Below are positions 42,236 through 51,463 of a DNA stretch of 64,000 nucleotides, in pieces. Source of the DNA: Hymenobacter sp. CRA2 (GTDB taxonomy: Bacteria; Bacteroidota; Bacteroidia; Cytophagales; Hymenobacteraceae); NCBI RefSeq assembly GCF_002007105.1, contig NZ_MVBC01000005.1, positions 243,681 through 307,680 of the forward strand. Reading direction: 5' to 3'. How positions within the stretch are numbered: position 1 is the stretch's first letter; the number at the start of each line of letters is the position of its first letter. The notes beneath the pieces are model-generated. The model made no database searches and was not told the DNA's origin. It saw only the letters and a program-made list of their open reading frames with translations. The position numbers and the translations under genes are program-made.

Positions 42236-42752
42236 GCGTTACGCGCTCGGCATCTTCGAGGACGAAGACGTGCTCCTGCACGCCATTGAGAACGTCCGTG
42301 CTGCCGGCGTAAAAATCTACGACGTTTTCTCGCCCTACCCGGTGCACGGCATCGACGACGCCCTGGGTATCGAACGCTCCCGTCTGCCGATTGCTGCCTT
42401 CTTCTATGGGCTGTGCGGTCTGTCGTTTGCGCTGTGGATGCAGATCTACATGCTAGGCTTCGACTGGCCGATGATTATCGGCGGTAAGCCCCACATTTCG
42501 CTGCCTTCGTTTATCCCGGTTGCTTTCGAGCTGACAGTGCTTTTCTGCTGTCACGGCATGGTTATCACCTTCTACACGATCAGTGGGCTCTACCCCCGCA
42601 TGAAAGTGCCGGTGATGGACGTGCGCTCTACTGACGATAAGTTCGTCATGGCTATCGAGTTGAAGGAAGGAACGGATATGGGTAACCTAACCCAGTTGCT
42701 TCGCTCGAACGGCGCTTCCGAAGTGAACGAGAAAGAAATGACCAAAGAATAA
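42228..42752 (+). CDS. actD: ActD, Alternative Complex III subunit (DUF3341)
   Basis: A 174-residue protein with two hydrophobic segments ('[20 protein letters not shown]', '[20 protein letters not shown]') between a soluble N-terminal part ('[20 protein letters not shown]') and a short soluble tail. This matches the DUF3341 subunit found between actC and actE in known clusters. It overlaps actC by eight bases and actE by one, which implies translational coupling. Confidence 0.95.
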   Translation: MTKRYALGIFEDEDVLLHAIENVRAAGVKIYDVFSPYPVHGIDDALGIERSRLPIAAFFYGLCGLSFALWMQIYMLGFDWPMIIGGKPHISLPSFIPVAFELTVLFCCHGMVITFYTISGLYPRMKVPVMDVRSTDDKFVMAIELKEGTDMGNLTQLLRSNGASEVNEKEMTKE

Positions 42753-43474
42753 TGACGCACTCTTTTAAATACGGCGTCCAGGCTTCGGCCATTCTGTTTG
42801 CTTCGGTGCTGACTACGGCCTGCAACGACGCCAACGACCCGGGTCTGGAATATGCGCCGCAGATGTACGAGTCTATTCCGTACGACCCGCTGCGCCAGGT
42901 AGATGCCAATACGGTTAACCCGATGGGCATCAATGAGCGCACCCCGGCCATTGGCACGGTACCCCGCGGCAAGCTCAGCTACTTCAACCATATCGGTAAA
43001 GACAGCACGGGCATTGCCGAGCGTACGTTGCGCAACCCGTTGCGCTACACCACGGCCAACCTCGAAGAAGGCAAAGTTCTCTACACCCGCAACTGCCAGC
43101 ACTGCCACGGCGAGCAAGGTGATGGTCAGGGCCCAGTGGGGGTGAAGTTCAAAGGTGTCCCTAACTACTCGCAGGGTGCCTACGTGAACATGAACGAAGG
43201 CCATATCTACCACGTCATCCAGTGGGGCAAAGGCCGCATGATGCCGCACGGCTCCCAGGTTAATCCCGAGGAACGCTGGAAGATTGCCATGTACGTTCGC
43301 GTGTTGCAGAAGGGCAAAGGCCCGGAAGGCATGAGCGAATTGGTGCAGGACGAACTTGAACCTTCGCAGAAAACCAACCCCGAAAACCAGGCTCCTTACG
43401 GTCAAGCTCAAGCCAACGATATGTCGGAAGAGCAAGGCCAGGGTGAGAAAGCACGTAACGGCACGGCTCAGTAA
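42752..43474 (+). CDS. actE: ActE, mono-haem cytochrome c subunit of Alternative Complex III
   Basis: A 240-residue lipoprotein with lipobox 'ASVLTTAC' at Cys24 and one haem site at Cys115-His119 (CQHCHGEQGDG). 'NPMGINERTPAIGTVPRG' and 'GVPNYSQGAYVNMNEGHIYH' plus the possible Met ligand in 'GRMMPHGSQV' are typical. ActE likely hands electrons from ActA to the oxidase. It overlaps actD by one base. Confidence 0.95.
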   Translation: MTHSFKYGVQASAILFASVLTTACNDANDPGLEYAPQMYESIPYDPLRQVDANTVNPMGINERTPAIGTVPRGKLSYFNHIGKDSTGIAERTLRNPLRYTTANLEEGKVLYTRNCQHCHGEQGDGQGPVGVKFKGVPNYSQGAYVNMNEGHIYHVIQWGKGRMMPHGSQVNPEERWKIAMYVRVLQKGKGPEGMSELVQDELEPSQKTNPENQAPYGQAQANDMSEEQGQGEKARNGTAQ

Positions 43475-43476
43475 TT

Positions 43477-44793
43477 ATGGCATCAACGCATCATCATCAT
43501 GAACCGGTAACGGCCGAGTTTCTGGAGCTTTCGGCTGCAGCGCGTCGTCGGTTCATCCTGTTCATCGTCGCCGGGGTCGTGCTTATGGCCATCGGTTTGA
43601 TCATGTCCGCCATGAATATTGGCGGCCACCACGAAGTAGCCGGTGCAGCCCACGGGGCTGGCCAAGGTGCTTCGGCTCACGGTTCGGAGCACGCGCCTAT
43701 CTGGCTGCGTCGCCTGTTTGCTTCACTGTGGCAGAGCAACGTGTTCTTCCTCGGCATTTCAGCTGTAGGTACTGTGTTTGTAGCTATTCACACGGTAGCC
43801 TATGCCGGCTGGTCCATCATGGTTCGTCGCATTGCTGAAGCCTTCAGTGCCTGGATTCTGCCTGGTGGTGTAATCCTGCTACTGGTGTTCTTCGCTAGCG
43901 GCCACAACCTGTTCCACTGGCGTACCGAAGGCATTATGGAGCCGGGTAGTGCCAACTACGATGCCATCATTGCGGGTAAGGCGGGTTTCCTCAACATTGG
44001 CTTCTACGTAGGCCGCATGGTGGCTTTCATTGCCATCTGGTGGTTCTTCTCGAAGCGCCTCCGCGACTTGTCGCTGCAGGAAGACCAACTGGGTGGTACT
44101 GGCTTCTGGGATAAGAGCATCAACGTATCGGCCATGTTCCTCGTGCTCTACGCCGTTACGTCATCCATCTCGGCTTGGGACTGGGTAATGTCGATTGACA
44201 CGCACTGGTTCTCGACGATGTTTGGTTGGTATGTTTTTGCTTCGTGGTGGGTATCGGGCATCGCCGGCATTTTGCTGACGGCCATCTACCTGAAGCAGGC
44301 AGGCTATCTGCGTTTCCTGAACGCTAACCATCTGCACGACCTTGGCAAACTGATGTTTGGCTTCAGCATTTTCTGGACCTACGTATGGTTCTCGCAGTTC
44401 ATGCTGATCTGGTACGCCAACCTACCTGAAGAAGCCGTGTACTTCAACCAGCGCCTCGGCGGTTTTGACGGTAAGTACACCTGGCTGTTTTTCTTCAACC
44501 TGATTATCAACTTCGCCTTCCCCTTCCTCGTGCTGATGACTCGTGACGCTAAGCGTCAGATCATTATGCTGAAGATCGTAGCTACCGCGGTGTTGATTGG
44601 CCACTGGCTGGACTTCTACATGATGATCATGCCCGGAACGCTTCAGGGCGACAGCGGGTTTATCATTGAAATTGGTACGGGCCTCGTGTTCCTTGGCGGT
44701 TTCCTGCTGCTGATGACTAAGCGCCTGTCGCAGGCCTCGCTGGTACCGGTAAATCACCCCTTCGTGGAGGAGAGCGTGCACCACACGACTTAA
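43477..44793 (+). CDS. actF: ActF, second NrfD-like membrane subunit of Alternative Complex III
   Basis: A 438-residue polytopic membrane protein with about ten helices, related to ActC. The N-terminus has a His-rich stretch ('MASTHHHHEPV'), and the first helix ('ILFIVAGVVLMAIGLIMSAM') follows. 'DWVMSIDTHWFSTMFGWYVF' and 'FWTYVWFSQFMLIWYANLPE' are characteristic of this subunit. It completes the membrane part with ActC. It starts two bases after actE. Confidence 0.95.
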   Translation: MASTHHHHEPVTAEFLELSAAARRRFILFIVAGVVLMAIGLIMSAMNIGGHHEVAGAAHGAGQGASAHGSEHAPIWLRRLFASLWQSNVFFLGISAVGTVFVAIHTVAYAGWSIMVRRIAEAFSAWILPGGVILLLVFFASGHNLFHWRTEGIMEPGSANYDAIIAGKAGFLNIGFYVGRMVAFIAIWWFFSKRLRDLSLQEDQLGGTGFWDKSINVSAMFLVLYAVTSSISAWDWVMSIDTHWFSTMFGWYVFASWWVSGIAGILLTAIYLKQAGYLRFLNANHLHDLGKLMFGFSIFWTYVWFSQFMLIWYANLPEEAVYFNQRLGGFDGKYTWLFFFNLIINFAFPFLVLMTRDAKRQIIMLKIVATAVLIGHWLDFYMMIMPGTLQGDSGFIIEIGTGLVFLGGFLLLMTKRLSQASLVPVNHPFVEESVHHTT

Positions 44794-44836
44794 GCCTCGC
44801 GCTGTTCGGACGACTGACTTTCACAACGTACAACTA

Positions 44837-45910
44837 ATGATTGCTCTCGGTATCCTACTGGCGCTGGTGCTTCTGCTGGTCGTTTTCGGCCTTCTGTTCC
44901 GGCTTCAGATTCTCACCTCCATTTTCTCGGGAAGCTACGCGCGCCAGATTGGCCTCAGCAACCGGGTAAATGCCATCCTCATGGTGGTGTTCATGGTAGT
45001 TGGCATGGCGGCATTCGCCTACTCCTTCGTTGCCAACTTCGATAAAATGAACCCGCCGATTGCGTCGGTACATGGTCTCCACACGGAGAAACTGTTCTGG
45101 ACTACGATGATCATTATCGGCATCGTGTTCGTGCTGACGCAGGTTGCTCTTTTTGTGTACTCTTATAAGTACCAATACCGCGAAGGGCGCCGCGCATTCT
45201 TTTACTCGCACAACAACAAGATCGAAGTTATCTGGACGGTAATCCCGGCCATCGTAATGGCTGGTCTGGTGTTCGGCGGTTGGAAAGAATGGTCCAACAT
45301 CATGGGCCCAGCTCCTAAAGACGCCGTGGAAGTTGAAATCATGGGCAAGCAGTTCAACTTCCTGGTTCGTTACCCCGGTCGCGACCAGAAGCTGGGCCGT
45401 ATCAACTACCGTCTGATCGACGCCACCAACGAATTCGGGTTTGACCTGAACGACCAGCGTGGTCTTGATGACTTCACGGCTAGCGAAGTACACGTACCGA
45501 AAGGTCACCCGGTGTTGCTGCACATTCGTTCGCGCGACGTGTTGCACGCTGTATACGCTCCCCACTTCCGGGTGCAGATGTATGCTGTGCCAGGTATGCC
45601 GACCAAGTTTTGGTTTATCCCGACCAAGTCGACCGATGAAATGCGGGCTCAGACGGGTAACCCGAACTTCAACTATGAAATTGCCTGCAACCAGATCTGC
45701 GGCCGTGGTCACTTCGCTATGAAAGCGAACATCATTGTCGACGAGCCGGACGATTACATAGCTTGGTACGCCCAGCAGAAGTCGTTTGCTGACCAGAACC
45801 CCGACATCCTGGCCGCCTTCAAGAACAAGAAGACGCCGGTGATTGAAGACGCGCCGGCCGAAACTACGGCTGCGCCTGCTGCGACGGAAAAGGCTCAGGC
45901 CTCCCTCTAA
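44837..45910 (+). CDS. coxB: Cytochrome c oxidase subunit II
   Basis: A 357-residue oxidase subunit with the binuclear CuA centre. The N-terminal half has about four hydrophobic segments, two more than the usual pair. The CuA ligands are visible: His237 in 'RDVLHAVYAPHF', then Cys284, Cys288, His292 and Met295 in 'CNQICGRGHFAM'. The C-terminal tail is Ala/Pro/Thr-rich with no haem-c domain, so it is not the caa3-type fusion. It accepts electrons from the Alternative Complex III cytochromes. A 43-base gap separates it from actF and 24 bases separate it from coxA. Confidence 0.95.
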   Translation: MIALGILLALVLLLVVFGLLFRLQILTSIFSGSYARQIGLSNRVNAILMVVFMVVGMAAFAYSFVANFDKMNPPIASVHGLHTEKLFWTTMIIIGIVFVLTQVALFVYSYKYQYREGRRAFFYSHNNKIEVIWTVIPAIVMAGLVFGGWKEWSNIMGPAPKDAVEVEIMGKQFNFLVRYPGRDQKLGRINYRLIDATNEFGFDLNDQRGLDDFTASEVHVPKGHPVLLHIRSRDVLHAVYAPHFRVQMYAVPGMPTKFWFIPTKSTDEMRAQTGNPNFNYEIACNQICGRGHFAMKANIIVDEPDDYIAWYAQQKSFADQNPDILAAFKNKKTPVIEDAPAETTAAPAATEKAQASL

Positions 45911-45934
45911 CGTAACTAAACGCACGCTTTTCTG

Positions 45935-47791
45935 ATGGCTGCATCTAATACACCGATGGGCTCGTCGCCTACCAGCGCGCCGCACATCCAGCACCACGTC
46001 GCTGGTGACCACCACGACGAGCACGACCACCACGACCAGCACTGGCTGTTTAAGTACGTATTCAGCCAGGACCACAAGTGGATTGCCAAGCAGTTCCTGA
46101 TTTCGGGTATTGTCTGGGCATTCATCGGTGCTACGCTGTCCACGCTCTTTCGTATTCAGCTCGGCTGGCCCGACGCTCAACTGACTTGGTTGGAGCCTTT
46201 GCTTGGCCGGTGGGTGGAAGGTGGTAAGCTCAACCCCGAATTCTACCTTGCTCTCGTGACGATGCACGGCACCATTATGGTGTTCTTCGTGCTGACTGCG
46301 GGCCTATCAGGTACGTTCTCCAACTTCCTGATTCCGCTGCAGATTGGAGCCCGCGATATGGCTTCGGGCTTTATGAACATGCTCTCATTCTGGTTCTTCT
46401 TCTTGGCCGGGATTATCATGTTCGTTTCCCTGTTCCTTGAAACTGGCCCCGCTTCTGCTGGCTGGACTATTTACCCGCCGCTATCGGCCCTGCCGCAAGC
46501 AATTCCGGGTTCGGGCGCAGGCCAGACGCTGTGGCTGGTATCGATGGCACTGTTCATTGTGTCGCAGCTGCTGGGTGGTGTTAACTACATCACCACTATT
46601 ATCAACCTGCGTACGGCTGGTATGTCTATGGCCAAGCTGCCGTTGACGATTTGGTCGTTTTTCCTGACGGCCATCCTGGGTCTGCTCTCTTTCCCAGTAC
46701 TCTTCTCGGCTGCTCTGCTGCTGATCTTTGACCGTTCATTCGGTACGTCCTTCTTCCTGTCGGACATCTACATCGGTGGGGAAGCCCTGAACCACGTAGG
46801 CGGTTCGCCGATCCTGTTCCAGCACTTGTTCTGGTTCCTGGGTCACCCCGAGGTGTACATCGTGATTATGCCCGCCATGGGTATTGTGTCGGAGGTAATG
46901 GCAACGAATGCTCGCAAGCCCATCTTCGGCTACCGCGCCATGATTGGCTCGCTGATTGGCATTTCGTTGCTGTCGTTCGTCGTGTGGGCTCACCACATGT
47001 TCGTAACGGGCATGAACCCCTTCCTCGGGTCGGTGTTCATGTTCCTGACGCTGATCATCGCCGTACCGTCGGCAGTGAAGACCTTCAACTGGCTGGCTAC
47101 GCTATGGCGTGGTAACATCCGCTTCACGGCCGCCATGCTGTTTGCTATCGGCTTCGTATCGCTGTTTGTGTCAGGTGGTCTGACGGGTATTATTCTGGGC
47201 AACGCAGCACTGGATATCCAGATGCACAATACCTACTTCGTGGTAGCTCACTTCCACTTGGTAATGGGTTCGTCGGCATTCTTCGGCATGTTCGCCGGGG
47301 TGTACCACTGGTTCCCCAAGATGTTTGGTCGCATGATGGACGAGAAACTCGGCTACGTGCACTTCTGGCTGACCATTCTCGCTGCCTATCTGGTGTTCCT
47401 GCCGATGCACTACGTTGGTATCGCCGGCTTCCCGCGTCGCTACTATGCTTACACGGCTTACGAGACGTTTAACCAGTTTGGTGACCTGAACACGTTCATC
47501 TCGATTGCCGCCATCATGGCGTTCTTCGCGCAGTTCATCTTCCTGTTCAACTTCATCTACAGCATCTTCCGCGGCCGTCGCGCTACGGAGAACCCCTGGA
47601 ACTCGAACACGCTGGAATGGACGACGCCGGTAGAACCCGGCCACGGCAACTGGCCTGGTGCTATTCCTGCCGTGTACCGCTGGCCTTACGATTACAGCAA
47701 GCCTGGGGCTGAACAGGACTTTATTCCGCAGCACATCCCGTACTCGCAGACCGTATCGTCGAACCTGCCGTACGAAAAAGAAATGGAATAG
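45935..47791 (+). CDS. coxA: Cytochrome c oxidase subunit I
   Basis: A 618-residue haem-copper oxidase subunit with twelve helices. Haem a ligands are His111 ('MHGTIMVFF') and a His in 'VAHFHLVMG' (439/441); His431 ('MHNTYFVV') is also conserved. The CuB site is 'FLGHPEVYI' (His304, Glu306, Tyr308) and His353-His354 ('WAHHMF'). The XGHPEV form with Glu306 is that of A1-type oxidases. The N-terminal extension ('HHVAGDHHDEHDHHDQHW') is unusually rich in His and Asp. Electrons from CuA reduce oxygen here, with proton pumping expected. Confidence 0.96.
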   Translation: MAASNTPMGSSPTSAPHIQHHVAGDHHDEHDHHDQHWLFKYVFSQDHKWIAKQFLISGIVWAFIGATLSTLFRIQLGWPDAQLTWLEPLLGRWVEGGKLNPEFYLALVTMHGTIMVFFVLTAGLSGTFSNFLIPLQIGARDMASGFMNMLSFWFFFLAGIIMFVSLFLETGPASAGWTIYPPLSALPQAIPGSGAGQTLWLVSMALFIVSQLLGGVNYITTIINLRTAGMSMAKLPLTIWSFFLTAILGLLSFPVLFSAALLLIFDRSFGTSFFLSDIYIGGEALNHVGGSPILFQHLFWFLGHPEVYIVIMPAMGIVSEVMATNARKPIFGYRAMIGSLIGISLLSFVVWAHHMFVTGMNPFLGSVFMFLTLIIAVPSAVKTFNWLATLWRGNIRFTAAMLFAIGFVSLFVSGGLTGIILGNAALDIQMHNTYFVVAHFHLVMGSSAFFGMFAGVYHWFPKMFGRMMDEKLGYVHFWLTILAAYLVFLPMHYVGIAGFPRRYYAYTAYETFNQFGDLNTFISIAAIMAFFAQFIFLFNFIYSIFRGRRATENPWNSNTLEWTTPVEPGHGNWPGAIPAVYRWPYDYSKPGAEQDFIPQHIPYSQTVSSNLPYEKEME

Positions 47792-47811
47792 TCCTAGTTG
47801 GACAAATCTGA

Positions 47812-47849
47812 GAGAAGGAGGCCCAAAAAAGGGTCTCCTTCTTCTTTTT
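47812..47849 (+). terminator. Terminator-like hairpin after coxA
   Basis: A 13-base stem (47812-47824 with 47831-47843, two G-U pairs) encloses an A6 loop and is followed by CTTTTTC. It could partly end the act-cox transcript before the haem A genes. Confidence 0.75.
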
Positions 47850-47898
47850 CAGACGTTTCCGTTGGACCTTTGCGAAGCGAAATGCTGTTAAATTTCTG

Positions 47899-48981
47899 AT
47901 GGAGATACCTGCTTTTGCCCGGCGTTTTCGGGCCGTAGCAACGCTGACGGTAATAGCCGTGTACGTGCTCATCTTGGTTGGTGGAATTGTGCGGAGCACC
48001 GGTTCCGGAATGGGCTGCCCTGATTGGCCTAAATGCTTTGGGCAATGGGTGCCCCCGACCGACATCAGCCAGCTTCCTCCAAACTACAAGGAAGTATATA
48101 CCGCTCAGCGGGTGGCCAAAAACCAGCGGCTCGCCACGACGCTCAGCCGACTGGGTTTTGCTGAAGTAGCTGCCAACATCTTCGCGCATCCTACGCAGTA
48201 CATTGAGACGGATTTCAACCCTACGAAAACGTGGATTGAATACCTGAACCGGCTTACTGGCGTGCTTATCGGAGTGCTCATCTTTGGTACTGTGTTGGCT
48301 GCATGGCCGTACCGCCGCTATGACCCAATCATCTTCTGGGGCTCGGTGCTAAGCTTCGTTACCGTAGGAGTGCAGGGCTGGCTTGGCTCATTGGTGGTAT
48401 CGACCAATCTGCTCCCGGTGATGGTTACCATTCATATGGCTTTGGCGTTGGTGCTCATCGCGCTACTGACCTGGATTCTGGTGCGCGCGGACAAGCCTCA
48501 GCAGGAACGCACAACTGCTCAACCTCTGAGTTCTGGGTTAACAATAGGTCTGGTGACCCTGGTGCTCTTAACCTTCGTGCAGATTGTAATTGGGACTCAG
48601 GTGCGGGAAAACATCGACATGGTAGCGTTTGGCTTGAACTACCTGCACCGGGAACAATGGATAGGGGAACTGAGCGGGGTGTTTGATTGGCATCGGGTCT
48701 TCTCCGCGCTGGTGCTGCTGCTTAACCTCTACGTGGCACTGAAAATGTACCAGGTAGGAGAAAGGAACCTCAGCAAGCTGGCTACAGCTACTATGATGGT
48801 AATTGGACTGGAAATAATTACTGGTATCGTGCTGACGTACTTCGCCATGCCAGCAGCAGCTCAGCCCATTCACCTTACGCTGGGGACCTTGCTGTTTGGC
48901 GTGCAGTTCCTGTTGCTGGTGTGTTACCGGCAGGCGCTAAAAGCCAGCCGCACAGCCGCGTTTCCGGTAGTTGTTGCGTAA
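47899..48981 (+). CDS. ctaA: Haem A synthase (CtaA/COX15 family)
   Basis: A 360-residue inner-membrane protein with about eight helices that oxidises the C8 methyl of haem O to give haem A. The family signature 'GSGMGCPDWPKCFGQWVPPT' lies near residue 35, 'EYLNRLTGVLIGVLIFG' follows, and 'VTIHMALALVLIALLTWIL' and 'HLTLGTLLFGVQFLLLV' carry conserved His residues. It makes the cofactor for coxA upstream. Start chosen at the ATG that precedes the first helix; the gap to coxA holds a hairpin. Confidence 0.94.
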   Translation: MEIPAFARRFRAVATLTVIAVYVLILVGGIVRSTGSGMGCPDWPKCFGQWVPPTDISQLPPNYKEVYTAQRVAKNQRLATTLSRLGFAEVAANIFAHPTQYIETDFNPTKTWIEYLNRLTGVLIGVLIFGTVLAAWPYRRYDPIIFWGSVLSFVTVGVQGWLGSLVVSTNLLPVMVTIHMALALVLIALLTWILVRADKPQQERTTAQPLSSGLTIGLVTLVLLTFVQIVIGTQVRENIDMVAFGLNYLHREQWIGELSGVFDWHRVFSALVLLLNLYVALKMYQVGERNLSKLATATMMVIGLEIITGIVLTYFAMPAAAQPIHLTLGTLLFGVQFLLLVCYRQALKASRTAAFPVVVA

Positions 48982-48986
48982 CTTTG
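48979..48986 (+). promoter_or_regulatory. -7 box upstream of ctaB
   Basis: TAACTTTG matches the consensus, overlaps the ctaA stop codon, and lies 47 bases before the ctaB ATG at 49034. A weak TTTC lies near the expected -33 distance. It could supply extra transcription for the downstream genes. Confidence 0.45.
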
Positions 48987-49033
48987 CGGCCCGATTTGGA
49001 GCCGAACGGCCGGCTTGTTTGTTTTTGCTGCTG

Positions 49034-49897
49034 ATGACCAAGGCCAGGGCCTATTTCCAACTTCTTAAGTTCCGCCTGTCGCTCACGGTAGCGTTTTCGG
49101 CGGCCATTGGCTACATGCTGGGCCAGCACGAGTTTGCCTGGCATATCCACTGGGCCGGTGCACTGCTGGTAATGCTGGGCGGCTTGCTCGTGACGGGTTC
49201 GGCCAATACCATCAACCAGATCTACGAAAAAGATCTGGACCGGCTGATGAAGCGTACGGCCAAGAGGCCGTTGCCACAAGGAGTACTTACGGTCACTGAG
49301 GCTTGGGTATTTGTGGTGGTGACGGGGCTGGCGGGGCTATTGCTCCTGGGCCTATACTTCAACCCGTTGACGGCTGCCATTTCGCTGCTGTCACTGATCC
49401 TCTACGGCTTCATCTACACCCCGCTGAAGCGCATTTCGCCCATCTGTGTGGCGGTCGGCGCCATTCCCGGGGGCTTGCCTCCAATGATTGGCTGGGTAGC
49501 CGCTACGGGTATGCTTACTGTGGAAGCGTGGATTCTGTTTGGCATCCAGTTCATGTGGCAGTTTCCGCACTTCTGGGCCATTGCCTGGGTGCTCGATGAG
49601 GACTACCACAAAGCGGGCTTTAAGATGCTGCCCATGGAAGGCGGACGCGACCTGCGCACGGCTTTTCAGATCATGACTTACACCCTGATCCTGATTCCGC
49701 TGAGCCTGTTGCCGTTTTACTTCGGCATGACAGATCATATCTACCCCATGGTAGCGGCGGTGTGCGGGGTTCTGTTTCTGATGCAGACCTTTTACTTGAT
49801 GCGCACGGTCAGCAAAAAGGCCGCTATGCGCATTATGTTCGGCTCATTTCTGTACCTGCCTATTGTGCAGATAGCCTTGGTACTCGACAAACTGTAA
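49034..49897 (+). CDS. ctaB: Protohaem IX farnesyltransferase (haem O synthase)
   Basis: A 287-residue UbiA-family membrane enzyme that adds a farnesyl group to protohaem. The Mg-binding first loop is 'NTINQIYEKDLDRLMKRTAK' with the second Asp region in 'LDEDYHKAGFKMLPME'. Nine hydrophobic segments fit the family. The ATG at 49034 is close to the first helix; an upstream Met is preceded by a non-conserved lead. It feeds ctaA with haem O. Confidence 0.95.
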   Translation: MTKARAYFQLLKFRLSLTVAFSAAIGYMLGQHEFAWHIHWAGALLVMLGGLLVTGSANTINQIYEKDLDRLMKRTAKRPLPQGVLTVTEAWVFVVVTGLAGLLLLGLYFNPLTAAISLLSLILYGFIYTPLKRISPICVAVGAIPGGLPPMIGWVAATGMLTVEAWILFGIQFMWQFPHFWAIAWVLDEDYHKAGFKMLPMEGGRDLRTAFQIMTYTLILIPLSLLPFYFGMTDHIYPMVAAVCGVLFLMQTFYLMRTVSKKAAMRIMFGSFLYLPIVQIALVLDKL

Positions 49898-49995
49898 TCA
49901 AATAGCTGAATGAGGGAGTGACTGAGGTTGCATTCAGGTGATGAATGGCTCCACAGTCATGAACAACCAACCGTTCAGCAAGTAACATAAACGAC

Positions 49996-50583
49996 ATGCA
50001 TCCTTCTGAGACGTTGAACAACAAGCAGGTGGCGTTGGGCGTGCACCCGCTACGTTTTCTGCTCTGGCTGATGATCATCAGCATTACCATGATGTTTGCC
50101 GCTTTCACCAGCGCTTACATTGTGCGCCGTGGAGAGGGCAACTGGCTGGAATTTGATATGCCTACCGGAATGTTCATCAATTCGGTGGTGATTTTGGCCA
50201 GCAGCGCGACCATGCAATGGGCGTGGTTTTCGGCCAAAAAAGATGAAGTCAACCGGGTAAAGACTTTGGTGATAATCACCTTCGTACTCGGCATAGTCTT
50301 CCTCTTTGGCCAATATCAAGTGTGGGGTGAACTGGTTCAAAACAAGATTTTCTTCGGCGGTGCCGACAGCAATCCGGCCGGCTCGTTCGTATACGTGCTC
50401 ACCGGCGTCCACGGCTTCCACTTGGTTACCGGCCTGATCTTCCTGACGATACTACTCCTCAAAGCCTTCCGCTACAAAATCCACTCGCGCCAGATGATGG
50501 CCATTACCAATGGCACTATCTACTGGCACTTCCTCGGCGGGCTTTGGTTGTACTTGTATTTGTTCCTACTTTTGAACCACTGA
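49996..50583 (+). CDS. Cytochrome c oxidase subunit III, first copy
   Basis: A 195-residue protein with five helices and the subunit III pattern 'WLMIISITMMFAAFTSAYIV', 'MFINSVVILASSATMQWAWF' and 'YVLTGVHGFHLVTGLIFLTI', ending 'WHFLGGLWLYLYLFLLL'. It is the short type found in Bacteroidota clusters beside a longer subunit III. The next gene, 22 bases away, is a second subunit III. Confidence 0.93.
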   Translation: MHPSETLNNKQVALGVHPLRFLLWLMIISITMMFAAFTSAYIVRRGEGNWLEFDMPTGMFINSVVILASSATMQWAWFSAKKDEVNRVKTLVIITFVLGIVFLFGQYQVWGELVQNKIFFGGADSNPAGSFVYVLTGVHGFHLVTGLIFLTILLLKAFRYKIHSRQMMAITNGTIYWHFLGGLWLYLYLFLLLNH

Positions 50584-50605
50584 TTTCGCCTTTTTTCCGC
50601 TCTTT

Positions 50606-51373
50606 ATGGCCAACCCGACCACGACGCTGCAGAACTCGGCGTCCTACGAAGCTCCGCGTAGCGGCACCTGGGACGGCGGTAACGAACCTTTCAAAGCGAG
50701 CTACGGCAAGCTGATGATGTGGTTCTTTCTGCTGTCGGATGCTTTCACGTTCGCAGCATTCCTGACCACCTACGGCATGGTGCGTCACCGCCACCTTGCC
50801 TACACTGGCACTGCCGAAGCCTTCAAATTCAGCCAAGCCTACTGGCCGATTCCCGAGAAGGTATTTAACTCCTTCCCCGGCCTGCACGGCATGGACATCC
50901 CGCTGGCTTTCGTGGCCCTGATGACGATGATTCTCATCGTGTCATCGGTGACGATGGTACTGGCTGTCGAAGCTGGACACCGGATGGATAAGGACGACGT
51001 GCAAAAATGGTTGCTCTGGACGCTGCTCTTCGGCGCTATGTTCCTGGGTTGCCAGGCCTGGGAATGGACGCACTTTATCACCGGTTCAGAGCATGGCCTG
51101 AAGATGGCCGATGGCTCGACGGTCTTTGGCGCTAACCTGCAAGTGAACGAATACGGCCCGGTGCTCTTCGCCGACCTGTTCTTCTTCATTACCGGTTTCC
51201 ACGGCACGCACGTATTCTCGGGCCTCTGCCTGCTGACCTACGCCTTCATTGCTACCACCAACGGTACCTTCCATAAGCGCGGCCACTACGAGATGATCGA
51301 GAAAATCGGTCTGTACTGGCACTTTGTGGATCTGGTGTGGGTGTTCGTCTTCACGTTCTTCTACCTGATTTAA
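50606..51373 (+). CDS. Cytochrome c oxidase subunit III, second copy
   Basis: A 255-residue protein with about six helices and the subunit III features 'MMWFFLLSDAFTFAAFLTTY', 'IDPLAFVALMTMILIVSSV'-type helix, 'FFITGFHGTHVFSGLCLLTY' and 'IGLYWHFVDLVWVFVFTFFY'. It is longer than the preceding copy by an N-terminal lead and a middle insertion. Both copies are conserved and appear intact, so both are probably used in the oxidase. Confidence 0.93.
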   Translation: MANPTTTLQNSASYEAPRSGTWDGGNEPFKASYGKLMMWFFLLSDAFTFAAFLTTYGMVRHRHLAYTGTAEAFKFSQAYWPIPEKVFNSFPGLHGMDIPLAFVALMTMILIVSSVTMVLAVEAGHRMDKDDVQKWLLWTLLFGAMFLGCQAWEWTHFITGSEHGLKMADGSTVFGANLQVNEYGPVLFADLFFFITGFHGTHVFSGLCLLTYAFIATTNGTFHKRGHYEMIEKIGLYWHFVDLVWVFVFTFFYLI

Positions 51374-51388
51374 TTGCTAAATGGTCTG

Positions 51389-51440
51389 ATGGCTAAATGG
51401 CTGGTCGTTCTGACAGCAGAACAATCAACCATTTAGCCAT
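51389..51440. repeat. Nested inverted repeat between the second subunit III and subunit IV genes
   Basis: ATGGCTAAATGG (51389-51400) and CCATTTAGCCAT (51429-51440) are exact inverted repeats. Inside them, GTTCTG and CAGAAC (51407-51422) form a second hairpin. AT-rich elements of this kind also lie between dtd and the MazG-like gene. Confidence 0.75.
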
Positions 51441-51463
51441 TTGCCATATAACCATTCAACGAA

